From: Eriocheir sinensis
Taxonomy: Eukaryota > Arthropoda > Malacostraca > Decapoda > Varunidae
Reading direction: 5' to 3'
NCBI RefSeq assembly: GCF_024679095.1
Contig: NW_026111747.1
Span: 248,001 to 312,000, forward strand
Length of the DNA: 64,000 nt
The first letter of the stretch is position 1. Each line of letters opens with the position of its first letter. The translations under genes were made by a program, and so were the position numbers. The notes beneath the pieces are model-generated. The model did not search any database. It saw only the letters and a program-made list of their open reading frames with translations, and was not told the origin of the DNA. Below are positions 33,004 through 48,480 of the stretch, piece by piece.

Positions 33004-34268
33004 TTTACTCATACAAATTTGTATTATTTTATTGGTTTTTTGTTTATTTATTTTGATACGAATTATATGATTATATGTGTATTTTGTACATATTTTTTAT
33101 ACGTATTTACATTCTTTAATGTGTATTTTGTTTATATATTTTCATACAAATTTACGTTATTATATGTGTATTTGCGTAAATATTTTGATACAAATTTACT
33201 TTATTTCATGTATTTTGTATATATCTTTCAATTCAAATTTAGCTTATTTTGTGTGTATTTTGTATATATTTTCATACAAATTTAATTACTTCTGTGTATT
33301 TTTGTATATAGTTTTATATAAATTTACGTTGTTTTATGTGTATTTTGTATATTTATATTTATACAAATACACATTCTTTTATTGGTATTTTGTTTATTTA
33401 TTTTGATACGAATTTACATTATTTTATGTGTTTTTTGTATGCATTTTTTCATACGTATTTACATCATTTTATGTGTATTTTGTATATATATTTTTATAGA
33501 AATCTACGTTATATTATGTGTATTCGTATATATATTTTGAAACAAATTTACATTGTTTTATATGTATTTTGCATATCTATTTCAATACAAATTTACCTTA
33601 TTGTAAGTGTTTTTTGTATATTTATCTTAATACAAATTTAATTTTTTGATGTGTATTTTGGTATAGTATATATTTTTATAAATAAAAAAAATGCGTTATT
33701 TTATGGGTGTTTTGCTTCTTTATTTTCATACAAATTTACATTATTTTATTAATATTCTGTGTATTTATTTTGATACGATTTTACATTATTCTATTTGTGT
33801 TTTGTACATATTTTTTTATACAAATTTACGTTATTTTAAGTGTATTTGTTTAAGTATTTTCATTCAAATTTACATTATTTTATGTATATTTTGTGTATGC
33901 ATTTCAATACAAATTTACCTAATTTTATGTGTATTTTGTATATTTATTTTCATACAAATTTAAAATATTTTTGTGTATTTTTGTATATAGTTTGCTACAA
34001 ATTTAGGTTATTTTATGTGTATTTTGAATATCTATTTTCATACAAATACACATTCTTTTATTGATATTTTGTTTATTTATTTTGACGCGAATTTTATGTG
34101 AATTTGTTTTCATTTCATACAAATTTACATTATTTTATGTGTATTTTGTACTTGTATTTAAATACAAATTTACCTAATTATATGTGTATTTTGTATATCT
34201 ATTTTCATACAAATTGAAATTTATTTTTTTGTTTATTTGTATATATTTTTATTCAAATTTTCGTAATC
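33004..34268 (+). repeat. 45-bp satellite array, block 26 (+), first arm of the second hairpin unit
   Basis: Direct copy of block 24, including shared oddities such as 'TTTGACGCGAATTTTATGTG' (about 32,178 and 34,081). Confidence 0.86.
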
Positions 34269-36222
34269 TTATAAAAAAAATATATACCAAAATACACATA
34301 AAATATATTAAATTTGCATTGAAATAAATATACAAAATGCACATACAATAAGGTAAATTTGTATTGAAAGAGATATGCAAAAATACATATAAAACAATGT
34401 AAATTTGTTTCAAAATATATATACGAATACAAATAAAAAAACGTAGATTTCTATAAAAATATATATACAAAATACACATAAAATTAAGTAAATACGTATA
34501 AAAAAATGTATACAAAATACACATAAAATAATGTAAATTCGAATTAAAATAAATAAACAAAATATCAATAAAAGAATGTGTATTTGGATAAATATAAATA
34601 TACAAATAAATACAAAATAAACATAAAATAAGGTAGATTTGTAATAAAATATATGCACAAAATACACATAAAATAATGTAAATATATATAAAAATATATA
34701 TACAATGTACATATAAAATAATGTAAATTCGTATCAATATAAATCAACAAAACACCAATAAAATAATATATATTTGAATGAAAATAAATTTACAAAATAC
34801 ACATAACATAACTAAAATTTGTATTAAAATATATACAAAAATACATAGAAATAATTTGAGTTTGTATGAAAATAGATATACAAAATACACATAACACTAG
34901 GTAAATTTCTTTTGAAATGTATATACAAAATACCCATAAAACATTGTAAATTTGTGTCAAAATATATAAACAAATACATATAAAATAACGTAAATTTGCA
35001 TGAAAAATATATACAAAATACACATAGAATAATGTCAAATCGTATGAAAATGAATGAGCAGAATATCAATAAAATAACGTAAATTTTGTATGAAAATATA
35101 GATGCAAAATACCCATAAAATAAAGCATATTTTTATAAAAATACATATACAAAAATACACATAGAATAATTAAATTTGTATTAGAATTAATATACAAAAT
35201 GCATATACAATAAGGTAAATTTGTATTGAAAAAATATGCAAAATACACATAAAAGTGTAAATTTGTTTAAAAATCTATATACGAATACACATAATATAAC
35301 GTAGATTTCTATAGAAATATATATACAAAATACACATGAAATGATGTAAATACGTATAAAAATATATACAAAATACACATTAAATAATTTAAATTCTCGT
35401 CAAAATAAATAAACAAAATATCAATAAAAGAATGTGTATTTGTATGAAAATAGATATACAAAATACTCATAAAATAACCTAAGTTTGTATAAAACTATAT
35501 ACAAAAATACACAAAAATAATTTAAATTTGTATGAAAATAAATATACAAAATACACATAAAATTAGGTAAATTTGTATTGAAATACATATACAAAATACA
35601 CATAAAATAATGGAAATTTGAATAAAAATATTTAAACATATACACTTAAAATAACGTAAATTTGTATCAAATATATATACAAAATACTAATTAAATAATG
35701 TAAATATGTATAAAAAAAATATATATACAAAACACAAATAGAATAATGTAAAATCGTATCAAAATAAATACACAGAATATTAATAAAATAATGTAGATTT
35801 GTATGAAAATAAAGATGCAAAATAGCCATAAAATAACGCATTTTTATAAAAATATATATACCAAAATACACATAAAATATTAAAATTATTATTAAAATAA
35901 ATATAAAAAATGCAAATACTGTAAGGTAAATTTGTATTGAAATAGATATGCAAAATACATATAAAACAATGTAAATTTGTTTCAAAATATATATACGAAT
36001 ACACATAAAATAACGTTGATTTCTATAAAAATATATACAAAATACACATAAAATGAAGTAAATACGTATAAAAAAATGAATACAAAATACACATAAAAAT
36101 CGTATCAAAATAAATAAACAAAATACCAGTAAAAGAATGTGTATTTGTATAAATATTAATATACAAAATACACATAAAATATCGTAAATTTGTATAAAAC
36201 TATATACAAAAATACACAGAAC
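34269..36222 (-). repeat. 45-bp satellite array, block 27 (-)
   Basis: The first part (to about 34,700) copies block 25 and holds the clearest PLE-free counterpart of the insertion site (34,451-34,471). 35,380-36,222 is the reverse of the module at 9,745-10,580. Confidence 0.84.
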
Positions 36223-36866
36223 AAATACACATTCTTTTATTGGTATTTTGTTTATTTATTTTGTTTCGAATTTACTTTATTTTATGTGTATTTTGTTTAC
36301 ATTTTTTTATACGTATTTACATAATTTTATGTATTTTGTATCTTTTTATAGAAATCTACGTTATTTTATATGTATTCGTATATATATTTTGAAACAAATT
36401 TACATTGTTTTAAATGTATTTTTGCATATCTCTTTCAATAGAAGTTTATCTAATTGTATGTGCATTTTGTATATTTATTTCAATACAAATTTAAATATTT
36501 TATGTGTATTTTGGTATATATATTTTTATAAGAAATGCGCTATTTGATTGGAATTTTGCATCTTTAATTTCATACAAATTTACATTATTTTATTAATATT
36601 CGGTGTATTTATTTTGATACGAATTTACATTATTCTACTTGTTTTTTGTATATATATTTTTGTGTATTTTTGTGTATAGTTTTATACAAATTTAGGTTAT
36701 TTTATGTACGCATATACATTATTTAATGTGTGTTTTGTATATATATTTTATGTAAATTTACTTTATTTTATGTGCATTTTTGTATATATATTTTTTTGTA
36801 AATTTTTTTTTGTATTTGTGTATTTTCATATTTTATTGCTATTCTGTTTATTTATTTTGATACGAA
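36223..36866 (+). repeat. 45-bp satellite array, block 28 (+)
   Basis: Forward monomers. Its last 150 bp are a deleted version of 18,810-19,010, ending in the shared junction 'GAATGAAAATAGATATAC' (36,865). Confidence 0.82.
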
Positions 36867-38164
36867 TGAAAATAGATATACAAAATATACATAAAATAAA
36901 CTAAATTTGTATTGAAATATATGTACAAAATACATAAAATAATGTAAATTTGTATCAAAATATTTTAACAGATGCGCATAAAATAACGTAAATTTGTTTT
37001 AAAATATACAAAATACACATTAAATAATGTAAATATGTATAAAAAAATATATACAACACACAAATAGAATAATGTAAAATCGTATCAAAACAGATACACA
37101 GAATATTAATAAAACAATGTAAATTTGTATGAAAATAAAGATGCAAAATACCCATTAAATAACGCATTTTTTATAAAAATATATATACCAAAATACACAT
37201 GAAAAAAATAATTTGTATTAAAACAAATATACAAAATACACATACAATAAGGTAAATCTGTATTGAAATAGATATGCAAAATACATATTAAACAATGTAA
37301 ATTTGTTTCAAAATATATATACGAGTACACATAAAATAACGTAGATTTCTATAAAAATATATATACAAAATACACATAAAATGAAGTAAATACGTATAAA
37401 AAAATGCATACAAAATACACATAAAATAATGTAAATTCGTATCAAAATAAATAAACAAAATACCAATAAGAGAATGTGTATTTGTATAAATATAAATATA
37501 CAAAATTCACATAAAATAACGTAAATTTGTATAAAACTATATTCAAAAATATACAGAAGTAATTAAATTTGCATGAAAATAGATATACAAAATACACACA
37601 AAATAAGCTATATTTGAATTGAAATATATATACAAAATACATAAAATAAAGTAAATTCATTTCAAAATATTTTTAACAAATACACATATAATAAGGTAAA
37701 TTTGTAAAAAAAATATATAAACAAAATACACATTAAGTAATGTAAATACGTATAAAAAAATATTTACAAAATACACCAATAATCAAGTCATTCGTATCAA
37801 AATAAATAAACAAAAAACTAATTAAATAATGTAAATTTGTATGAGAAAACATATACAAAATACACATAAAATAACGTTTTAAGTTTATATAAAAATATAT
37901 GTACAAAAATGCACATAAAATTAGTTTGCATAAAAAAAATATATACAAAACAATCATTAGATAATGTAAATGAGTATAAAAATATGTATACAAAATACCT
38001 ATGAAATAATCTAAATTCGTATCGAGTTAAATTAAGAAAATAACAATAAAATAATGTAATTTTGGATGAAAATATATGTAGAAAACACACATAAAATAAC
38101 CTAAATACAAATACAAATATACACATTAAATAATTTAAAATTGAATGAAATAAATATACAAAAT
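36867..38164 (-). repeat. 45-bp satellite array, block 29 (-)
   Basis: Reverse monomers. 36,867-37,660 copies block 15, and 37,730-38,160 is the reverse complement of about 27,980-28,420. Confidence 0.84.
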
Positions 38165-40468
38165 ATTTGGTATATATATTTTTATACTTATTTTCATCAT
38201 TTTATATGTATTTTGTATGTATATTTTCATAGAAATTTACTCTATTTTATGAGTATTCGTATATATATTTTGATACAAATTTATTTTATTGATGTGTATT
38301 TTGTATATCTATTTCAATACAAATTTACTTTATTGTATATGCATTTTGTATATTTATTTTAATAAAAAAATAATTATTTTATATGTATTTTTGTATATAT
38401 ATTTTTATACAAATATCCGTTATTATATGAGTATTTTGAATCTTTATTCTCATACATATTTACATTATTTTATTGAAATTCTGCTTATTTATTTTGATAC
38501 GATTTTACTTTATTCTATGTGTATTTTGTATATATATTTTTATACATATTTAAATTATTTAATGTATATTTTGTATCTATATTTTTCCCAAATTTACGTT
38601 ATTTTATGTATATTTGTTTATATATTTTCATACAAATTTATATTATTTCATGTGGGTTTTGTATATGTATTTCAATACAAATTTGCCTAATTTTATGTGT
38701 ATTTTCAATATCTATTTTTAAAAAAAATAAAATTATTTTTGTGTATATTTGAATATATTTTTTATACAAATTTTAGTTATTTCATTTGTATTTTGTATAT
38801 ATATTTTCCTACAGATATACATTCTTTTATTGGAATTTTGTTTATTTATTTTGATACGAATTTACATTATTTTATGTGTATTTTGTATATATATTTTTCT
38901 ACGTATTTACATTATTTTATGTGTATTTTGTATATATATTCTCATAAAAATTTACCTTATTTTATTGTGAGTATTCGTATATAATTTGTTACAAATTTTA
39001 TACAAATTCATGTTATTTTATGTGTATTTGTATATATAATTTCATACAAATTTACATTATTTTATGTGCATTTTTACATATATTTCATTAGAAATTTACC
39101 TTATTTTATGTTTTTTTTAAATATTTATTTCATTCAATTTCAAATTATTTAATGTGTATATTTGTATTTGTATTTAAGTTATTTTATGTGTATTTTCTAT
39201 ATATATTTACATCCAAAATTACATTATTTTATAGGTATTTCGTTAATTTAATTCGATACGATTTTAGATTATTTCATAGGTATTTTGTATACATATTTTT
39301 ATACGCATTTACATTATTTAATGTGTGTTTTGTATATTTATTTTTATGCAAATTTAATTTAGTTTATGTGCATTTTTGTACATATAATTTGTTTTTGAAA
39401 TTCGCGTTATTTTATGTGTATTTTTATATGTTTTCTCATATAAATTTACATTATTTTATTGGTATTTTTTTTTATTTTGATACGAATTATATGATTATTT
39501 TTATATTTTGTACATATTTTTTATACGTATTTACATTATTTAATGTGTATTTTGTTTATAAATTTTTATATAAAGTTTACGTAAATATATGTGTATTTGT
39601 AAAAATATTTTGATACAAATTTACTTTATTTTATGTGTTTTGTACATATATTTCAATTCAAATTAAGCTTATTTTGTGTGTATTTTATATATCTATTTTC
39701 ATACAAATTTAATTACTTCTGTGTATTTTTGTATATAGTTTTATATAAATTTACGTTATTTTATGAGCATTTTGTATATTTATATTTATACAAATACACA
39801 TTCTTTTATTGGTATTTTGTTTATTTATATTTATACGAATTTACATTATTTTATGTGTATTTTGTATACATTTTTTTATACGTATTTACTTAATTTTATG
39901 TGTATTATGTATATGTATTTTTATAGAAATCTACGTTATTTTATGTGTATTCGTATATATATTTTGAAACAAATTTACATTATTTTATATGTATTTTGCA
40001 TATCTATTTCAATACAAATTCACCTTATTGTATGTGCTTTTTGTATATTTATTTTAATACAAATTCAAATATTTTATGTGTATTTTGGTATTTAATGCTT
40101 TATAAAAAATGCGTCATTTTATAGGTATTTTGCATCTTAATTTTCATACAAATTTACATTATTTTATTAATATTCTGCGTAAATATTTTGATACGATTTT
40201 ACATTATTCTATTTGTGTTTTGTATATATTTTTTTATACATATTTACATTATTTAATGTGTATTGTATATATATATTTTTTAAATATGAGTAATTTTACA
40301 TCTTTGTTTTCATTTTTACATTACTTTATTGATATTCTGTACATTTATATTGATACAATTTTACATTATTCTAGGTGTATTTTGTATATATTTTCCTTAC
40401 ATATTTACATTATTTTATGTGTATTTTGTATATATATTTTTCTACGTATTTACATTATTTTATGTGTA
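38165..40468 (+). repeat. 45-bp satellite array, block 30 (+)
   Basis: Forward monomers. The start (38,200-38,400) pairs in reverse with about 25,790-25,970. 39,130-40,260 is a diverged relative of 1-960. A degenerate patch at 40,270-40,330 lacks the usual monomer start. Confidence 0.82.
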
Positions 40469-40683
40469 TAAACAGATGTATACAAAATACACATAAAATA
40501 ATGTAAATTCGAATCAAAATAAATAAACAAAACACCAATAAAAGAATGTGTATTTGTATAAATATAAATATACAAAATACACATAAAATAACGTACATTT
40601 GTATAAAACTATATACAAAAATACACAGAAGTAATTAAATTTGTATGAAAATATATATACAAAATAAAAATAAAATAAGCTAA
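40469..40683 (-). repeat. 45-bp satellite array, block 31 (-)
   Basis: A short reverse block of about five monomers, beginning 'AACAGATGTATACAAAATAC' (about 40,470). Confidence 0.78.
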
Positions 40684-42377
40684 ATATATGCATTTGTATA
40701 TTTATTTGAATACAAATTTAAATATTTTATGTGTATTTTGGTATATATATTTTTATAAAAAATGCGATAATTTTTGGGAATTTTGCATCTTTATTTTCAT
40801 ATAAATTTACATTATTTTATTGATATTCTGTGTATTTATTTTGATACGATTTTACATTATTCTATTTGTTTTTTGTATATATTTTTTTATACACATTTAC
40901 ATTATTTAATGTGTATCTTGCATATATATTTTATAAAAATTTACGTTATTTTAAGTGTATTTGTTTATATATTTTTATTCAAATTTACATTATTTGATGT
41001 GTATTTTGTATATGTATTTCAATACAAATTTACCTAATTTTATGTGAATTTTGTATATTTCTTTTCAAATAAATTTAAAGTATTTTTGTGTATTTTTGTA
41101 TATAGTTTTATACAAATTTAGGTTATTTTATGTACGCATTTACATTATTTAGTGTGTGTTTTGTATATATATTTTTATGCAAATTTACTTTATTTTATGT
41201 GCATTTTTGTACATATATTTTTATAGAAATTTGCGTTATTTGTATATGTTTTCTCATACAAATTTACATTATTTTATTGCTATTTTGTTTATTTATTTTG
41301 ATACGAATTACATGATTATATGTGTATTTTGTTCATATTTCTTATACGTATTTACATTACTTAATGTGTATTTTGTTTATATATTTTTAAACAAATCTAC
41401 GTTATTATCTGTATTTGTATAAATATTTTGATACAGATTTACATTATTTTATGTATTTTGTATGTACATTTCAATTCAAATTTAGCTTATTTTAGCTGTA
41501 TTTTGTATATATATTTTCATACAAATTTAATAACTTCTGTGTATTTTTGTATATAGTTTTATACAAATTTACGATATTTTATGTGTATTTTGTATATTTA
41601 TATTTATACAAATACACTTTCCTTTACTGGTATTTTGTTTATTTATTTTGATACGATTTTTATGTGTATTTTGTATTCATTTTTTTATACGTATTTACTT
41701 CATTTTATGTGTATTTTGTATATATTTTTATAGAAATCAACGTTATTTTATGTGTATTCGTATATATATTTTGAAACAAATTTACATTGTTTTATATGTA
41801 TTTTGCATATCTATTTCAATACAAATTTACCTTACAGTATGTGCATTTTTTAAATTTTAATACAAATTTTAATATTTTATGTGTATTTTGGTATATTTAT
41901 TTTTATAAAAAATGCGTTATTTTATGGCTATTTTGCATCTTTATTTTCATACAAATTTACATTATTTTATTAATATTCTGTGCATTTATTTTGATACGAT
42001 TTTACATTATTCTATTTGTGTTTTATATATATTTTTTTATACATATTTACATTATTTAATTAGTATTTTGTATATATATTTGATACAAATTTACGTTATT
42101 TTAAGTGTATATGTTTATATATTTTTATTCAAACTTCAATTATTTTATGTGTATTTTGTATATGTATTTCAATACAAATTTACCTAATTTTATGTGTATT
42201 TTTTATATTTATTTTCATACAAATTTAAATTATTTTTGTATTTTTGTATATAGTTTTATACAAACTTAGGTTATTTTATGAGTAATTTGTATATCTATTT
42301 TCATACAAATACACATTCTTTTATTGATATTTTGTTTATTTATTTTGACGAGAATTTAAATTATTTAATGTGTATTT
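40684..42377 (+). repeat. 45-bp satellite array, block 32 (+), start of the 9.3-kb-offset duplication
   Basis: Forward monomers. 40,740-42,377 matches 50,060-51,700 at an offset of about 9.32 kb with few differences. Confidence 0.87.
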
Positions 42378-42459
42378 TACGAAAATTTGTATGAAAATAT
42401 ATAAAAAAATAAACAAAAATAATTTCAATTTGTATGAAAATAAATATACAAAATACACA
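42378..42459 (-). repeat. 45-bp satellite array, block 33 (-), under two monomers
   Basis: An 82-bp reverse patch, copied at 51,701-51,782 and present in reverse at about 4,906-4,990. It ends in the palindrome ACATGT. Confidence 0.85.
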
Positions 42460-45392
42460 TGTACTTTGTATATCTATTTTCACACAAGTTTAATTACTTT
42501 TGTGTATTTTTGCATATAGTTTTATAAAAATTTACGTTATTTTATTTGTATTTTGTATATTTATATTTATACAATACACATTCTTTTATTAGTATTTTGT
42601 TTATTTATTTTGATACGAGGTTACATTATTTTATGTGTATTTTGTATACCTTCTTTTATACGTATTTACTTCATTTTATGTGTATTTTGTATATTTATTT
42701 TCAAAGAAATCTACGTTATTTTATGTGTATTCGTATATATATTTTGAAAAAAATTTACATGTTTTTAAGTTTTTTGCATATCTTTTTCAATACAAATTTA
42801 CATTATTGTATGTGCATTTTGTATATTTATTTTAATACAAATTCAAATATTTTATGTGTCTTGGTATAAATATTTTTATAAAAAATGCGTTATTTTATGG
42901 GTATTTTGCATCTTAATTTTCATACAAATTTACATTATTTTATTAATATTCTGTGTATTTATTTTGATACGATTTTATATTATTCTATTTGTGTTTTGTA
43001 TATATTTTTTATACATATTTACATTATTTAATGTGTATTTTTTATATATATTTTATACAAATTTACGTTGTTTTAAGTGTATTTCTTTATATATTTTCAT
43101 TCAAATTTACATTATTTTATATGTATTTTGTAAATGTATTTCAATACAAATTTACCTAATTTTATGTGTATTTTGTATATTTATTTTCATACAAAATAAA
43201 ATTATTTTTGTGTATTTTTGTATATAGTTTTATACAAATTTAGGTGATTTTATGTGTATATTGTATATCTATTTTAATACATATACACATTCTTTTATTG
43301 ATATTTAGTTTATTTATTTTGACGCGAATTTTCATTATTTAATGTGTATTTTATATATATATATATATTTTTATACGTGTTTACATCATTTGATGTGTAT
43401 TTTGTATATATATTTCTATAGAAATCTACGTTGATTTATGATTATTCGTATATAGATTTTGAAATAAATTTACACTGTTTTATGTGTATTTTGCTTATTT
43501 TTTCAATACAAATTTACCTTATTGTATATGCATTTTGTATATTAATTTTAATACAAATTTAATTATGCTATTTGTATTTTTGTATATGTATTTTTATAAA
43601 AATATGCTTTATTTTATGGGTATTTTGCATTTTTATTTTCATACAAATTTACATTATTTTATTTATATTCTGTTGTTTTGTTTTTAAACAATTTTACATT
43701 ATTCTATGTGTATTTGGTATATCTATTTTTATACGTATTTATTTAATTTTATGTGTATTTTGCATGTATATTTTTATGGAAATCTACTTTTTTTTATTTG
43801 TATTCGTATATATATTTTGAAACAAATTTACATTGTTTTATATGTATTTTTGCATATCTCTTTCAATACAAATTTACCTTATTGTATGTGCATTTTGTAT
43901 ATTTATTTCAATACAAATTTAAATATTTTATGTGTATTTTGGTATATATATTTTTATAAGAAATGCGCTATTTGATGGGAATTTTGCATCTTTATTTTCA
44001 TACAAATTTACATTATTTTATTAATATTCGGTGTATTTATTTTGATACGATGTTACATTATTCTATTTGTTTTTTGTATATACTTTTTTATTCATATTTA
44101 CATTATTTAATGTGTATCTTGCATATATATTTTATACAAATTTACGTTATTTTAAGAGTATTTGCTTATATATTTTCATTCAAATTTACATTATTTGATG
44201 TGTATTTTGTATATGTATTCCAATACAAATTTACCTAATTTTATGTGTATTTTGTATATTTCTTTTCTAACAAAGTTAAATTATTTTTGTGTGTTTTTGT
44301 ATATAGTTTTATACAAATTTAGGTTATTTTATGTACGCATTTACATTATTTAGTGTGTGTTTTGTATATATATTTTTTTTGCAAATTTACTTTATTTTAT
44401 GTGCATTTTTGTACATATATTTTTATAGAAATTTGCGTTATTTGTATATGTTTTATTTATTTTGATACGAATGACTTGATTATTTGTGTATTTTGTAAAT
44501 ATTTTTTATACGTATTTACATTACTTAATGTGTATTTTGTTTATATATTTTTTTACAAATTTACGTTATTATATGTGTATTTGATAAAAATATTTTGAAA
44601 CGAATTTACTTTATTTTATGTATTTTGTTTATATATTTCAATTCAAATTTAGCTTATTTTGTGTGTATTTTGTATATCTATTTTCATACAAATTTAATTA
44701 CTTCTGTGTATTTTTGTTTATAGTTTTATACAAATTTACGTTATTTTATGAGCATTTTGTATATATATATTTATACAAATACACACTCTCTTATTGGTAT
44801 TTTGTTTATTTATATTCATACGAATTTACATTATTTTATGTGTATTTTGTATACATTTTTGATTCGTATTTACTTAATTTTATTTGTATTTTGTATATAT
44901 ATATATATTTATAGAAATCTACGTTATTTTATGTGTATTCGTATATATATTTTGAAACAAATTTACATTGTTTTATATGTTTTTTGCATATCTATTTCAA
45001 TACAAATTTACCTTATTGTATTTGCATTTTGTATATTTATTTTAATACAAATTCAAATATTTTATGTGTATTTTGGTATATATAATTTTATAAAAAATGC
45101 GATATTTTATAGGTATTTTGCATCTTAGTTTTCATACAAATGTACATTATTTTATTAATATTCTGTGTATATATTTTGATACGATTTTATATTATACTAT
45201 TTGTGTTTTGTATATATTTTTTTATACATATTTTCATTATTTAATGTGTATTTTTTATATATATTTTATACAAATTAACGTTACTTTAAGTGTATTTGTG
45301 TATATATTATTTCATTCAAATTTACATTATTTTAAGTGTATTTTGTATATGTATTTAAATACAAATTTACCTAATTTTATGTGTATTTTGTA
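42460..45392 (+). repeat. 45-bp satellite array, block 34 (+)
   Basis: Forward monomers. To about 44,455 it matches 51,783-54,290, allowing for one extra 0.52-kb cycle in the later copy. 44,457-45,392 matches about 28,325-29,240. Confidence 0.86.
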
Positions 45393-46294
45393 TAATGTAA
45401 ATTTGTATGAGAAAACATATACAAAATACACATAAAATAACGTTTTAAGTTTCTATAAAAATATATGTACATAAAATTAGTTTGCATAAAAAAATATATA
45501 CAAAACACACATTAGATAATGTAAATGAGTATAAAAATATGTATACAAAATACCTATGAAATAATCTAAATTCGTATCGAGTTAAATTAAGAAAATAACA
45601 ATAAAATAATGTAATTTTGGATGAAAATATATATAGAAAACACACATAAAATAACCTAAATACAAATACAAATATACACATTAAATAATTTAAAATTGAA
45701 TGAAATAAATATACAAAATAAACATAAAAATAAGGTAAATTTGTAATAAAATATAGGTAAGAATACACATAAAATAATATTAATTTGTATGAAAATATAT
45801 ATACAAATACACATAAAATAACATGAATTTGTATAAAATTTGTTTCAAAATATATACGAATACACACAATAAAATAACGTAAATTTTTATGAAAATGTAT
45901 ATATAAAATACACATAAAATAATTTAAATACGTAGAAAAATATATATACAAAATACACATAAAGTAATTTAAATTCGTAAAAAATTAAATACACAAAATT
46001 TTAATAAAAGAATGTATATTTGTAGGAAAATATATATACAAAAAACAAATAAAATAACTAAAATTTGTATAAAAATATATACAAAAATACACAAAAATAA
46101 TTTAAATTTTTTGAAAATAGATATGCAAAATACATAAAGTTAAACAAATTTGTATTGAAATACATATACAAAACTACCACAAAATAATGTAAATCTGTAT
46201 GAAAATATATAAACAAATACATATAAAATAACGTAAATTTGGATAAAATATATATACAAAATATACATTAAATATTTTAAATATGTATAAAAAT
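45393..46294 (-). repeat. 45-bp satellite array, block 35 (-)
   Basis: Reverse complement of about 27,437-28,290. Near 46,250 it preserves the unexpanded form of the (TA)n site at 27,331. Confidence 0.85.
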
Positions 46295-47120
46295 ATATTA
46301 TATTATATATATTTTTATTGATATTTGCGTTATTTATGTGTATTTTGTATATGTTTTCTCATAGAAATTTACATTATTTTATTTGTATTTTGTCTATTTA
46401 TTTTGATACGAATTACATGATTATTTGTGTATTTTGTACATTTTTTTATACGTATTTACATTATTTAATGTGTATTTTGTTTATATATTTTTATACAAAT
46501 TTACGTTATTATATTTGTATTTGTATAAGTATTTTGATACAAATTTACATTCTTTTATGTATTTTGTATATATATTTCAATTCAAATTTAGCTTATTTTA
46601 TGTGTATTTTGTATATCTATTTATTTTAATACAAAATCAAATGTTTTATGTTTTTTCGTATATATATTTTTATAAAAAATGCGTTATTTTATGGGTATTT
46701 TGTATCTTAATTTTCATTCAAATTTACATTATTTTATTAATATTTTCTGTATTTATTTTGATACGATTTTACATTATTTTATTTGTGTTTTGTATATACG
46801 TTTTTATACATATTTACATTATTTAATGTGTTTTTTGTATATATATGATACAAATTTATGTTATTTTAAGTCTATATGTTTATATATTTTCATTCAAATT
46901 TACATTATTTTATGTGTATTTTGTATATGTATTTCAATACAAATTTACCTAATTTTATATGTTTTTTGTATATTTATTTTCATACAAGTTTAAATTATTT
47001 TTGTTTATTTTTGTTTATAGTTTTATACAAATTTAGGTTATTTTATGTGTATTTTGTATATCTATTTTCATGATATTTTGTTTATTTATTTTGACACGAA
47101 TTAACATTATTTAATGTGTA
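46295..47120 (+). repeat. 45-bp satellite array, block 36 (+)
   Basis: Forward monomers, the reverse complement of about 26,510-27,300. The junction 'ATATTATATATATTTTTATT' (about 46,302) matches that at about 27,293 in reverse. Confidence 0.84.
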
Positions 47121-47272
47121 TAACGTTGATTTCTATAGGAATATATATACAAAATACACATGAAATGATGTAAATACGTATAAAAATATATATGCAAAAT
47201 ACACATTAAATACTGTAAATTCGTGTCAAAATAAATAAACAAAATATCAATAAAAGAATGTGTATTTGTATG
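47121..47272 (-). repeat. 45-bp satellite array, block 37 (-)
   Basis: A short reverse block of about three monomers, from 'AACGTTGATTTCTATAGG' (47,123) to 'GTATTTGTATGATATATTTT' (about 47,265). Confidence 0.78.
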
Positions 47273-47820
47273 ATATATTTTCTTATACCTATTTACTTCA
47301 TTTTATGTGTATTTTGTATATATATTTTTATACAAATCTACGTTATTTTATGTGTATTCGTATATATATTTTGAAACAAATTTACATTGTTTTATATATA
47401 TTTTGCATATCTATTTCAATACAGATTTACCTTTTTGTATGTGTATTTTGTATATTTATTTTAATACAAATTAATTTTTTCATTTGTATTTTGGTATATA
47501 TATTTTTATAAAAAAAATGCGTTATTTAATGGGTATTTTGCATCTTTATTTTCATACAAATTTACATTGTTTTATTAATATTCTGTGTATTTATTTGGAT
47601 ACGATTTTACATTATTCTATTTGTGTTTTGTATATATTTTTTTATACATATTTACATTGTTTAAAGTGTATTTTGTATATTTTAAAACAAATTTACGTTA
47701 TTTTATGCGCATCTGTTAAAATATTTTGATGCAAATTTACATTATTTTATGTATTTTGTATATATATTTCAATACAAATTTAGTTTATTTTATGTGTATT
47801 TTGTATATCTATTTTCATTT
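47273..47820 (+). repeat. 45-bp satellite array, block 38 (+)
   Basis: Forward copy of 2,785-3,310. The closing junction at 47,820 is the same as that at 3,310. Confidence 0.85.
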
Positions 47821-48480
47821 GTATCAAAATAAACAAAATAGCAATAAAATAATGTAAATTTGTATGAGAAAACATATATAAATACACATAAAATAACGCA
47901 AATTTCTAAAAAAATAGATGTACAAAAATGCACATAAAATAAAGTAAATTTGCATAAAAATATATATACAAAACACACATTAAATAATGTAAATGCATAC
48001 ATAAAATAACCTAAATTTGTATAAAACTATATACAAAAATACATAAAAATATATATACAAAAAACAAGTAGAATAATGTAAAATTGTATCAAAATAAATA
48101 CACCGAATATTAATAAAATAATGTAAATTTGTATGAAAATAAAGATGCAAAATTCACATCAAATAGCGCATTTCTTATAAAAATATATATACCAAAATAC
48201 AAATAAAATATTTAAATTTGTATTGAAATAAATATACAAAATGCACATACAATAAGGTAAACTTCTATTGAAAGAGATATGCAAAAATACATATAAAACA
48301 ATGTAAATTTGTTTCAAAATATATATACGAATACACATAAAATAACGTAGATTTCTATAAAAATATATATACAAAATACACATAAAATTAAGTAAATACG
48401 TATAAAAAATGTAAACAAAATACACATAAAATAATGTAAATTCGAAACAAAATAAATAAACAAAACACCAATAAAAGAAT
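47821..48480 (-). repeat. 45-bp satellite array, block 39 (-)
   Basis: Reverse monomers. 48,160-48,480 is the reverse complement of 12,986-13,320, and the junction at 48,480 ('AGAATGTATATCTATTTATT') mirrors the one at 12,985. Confidence 0.83.
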
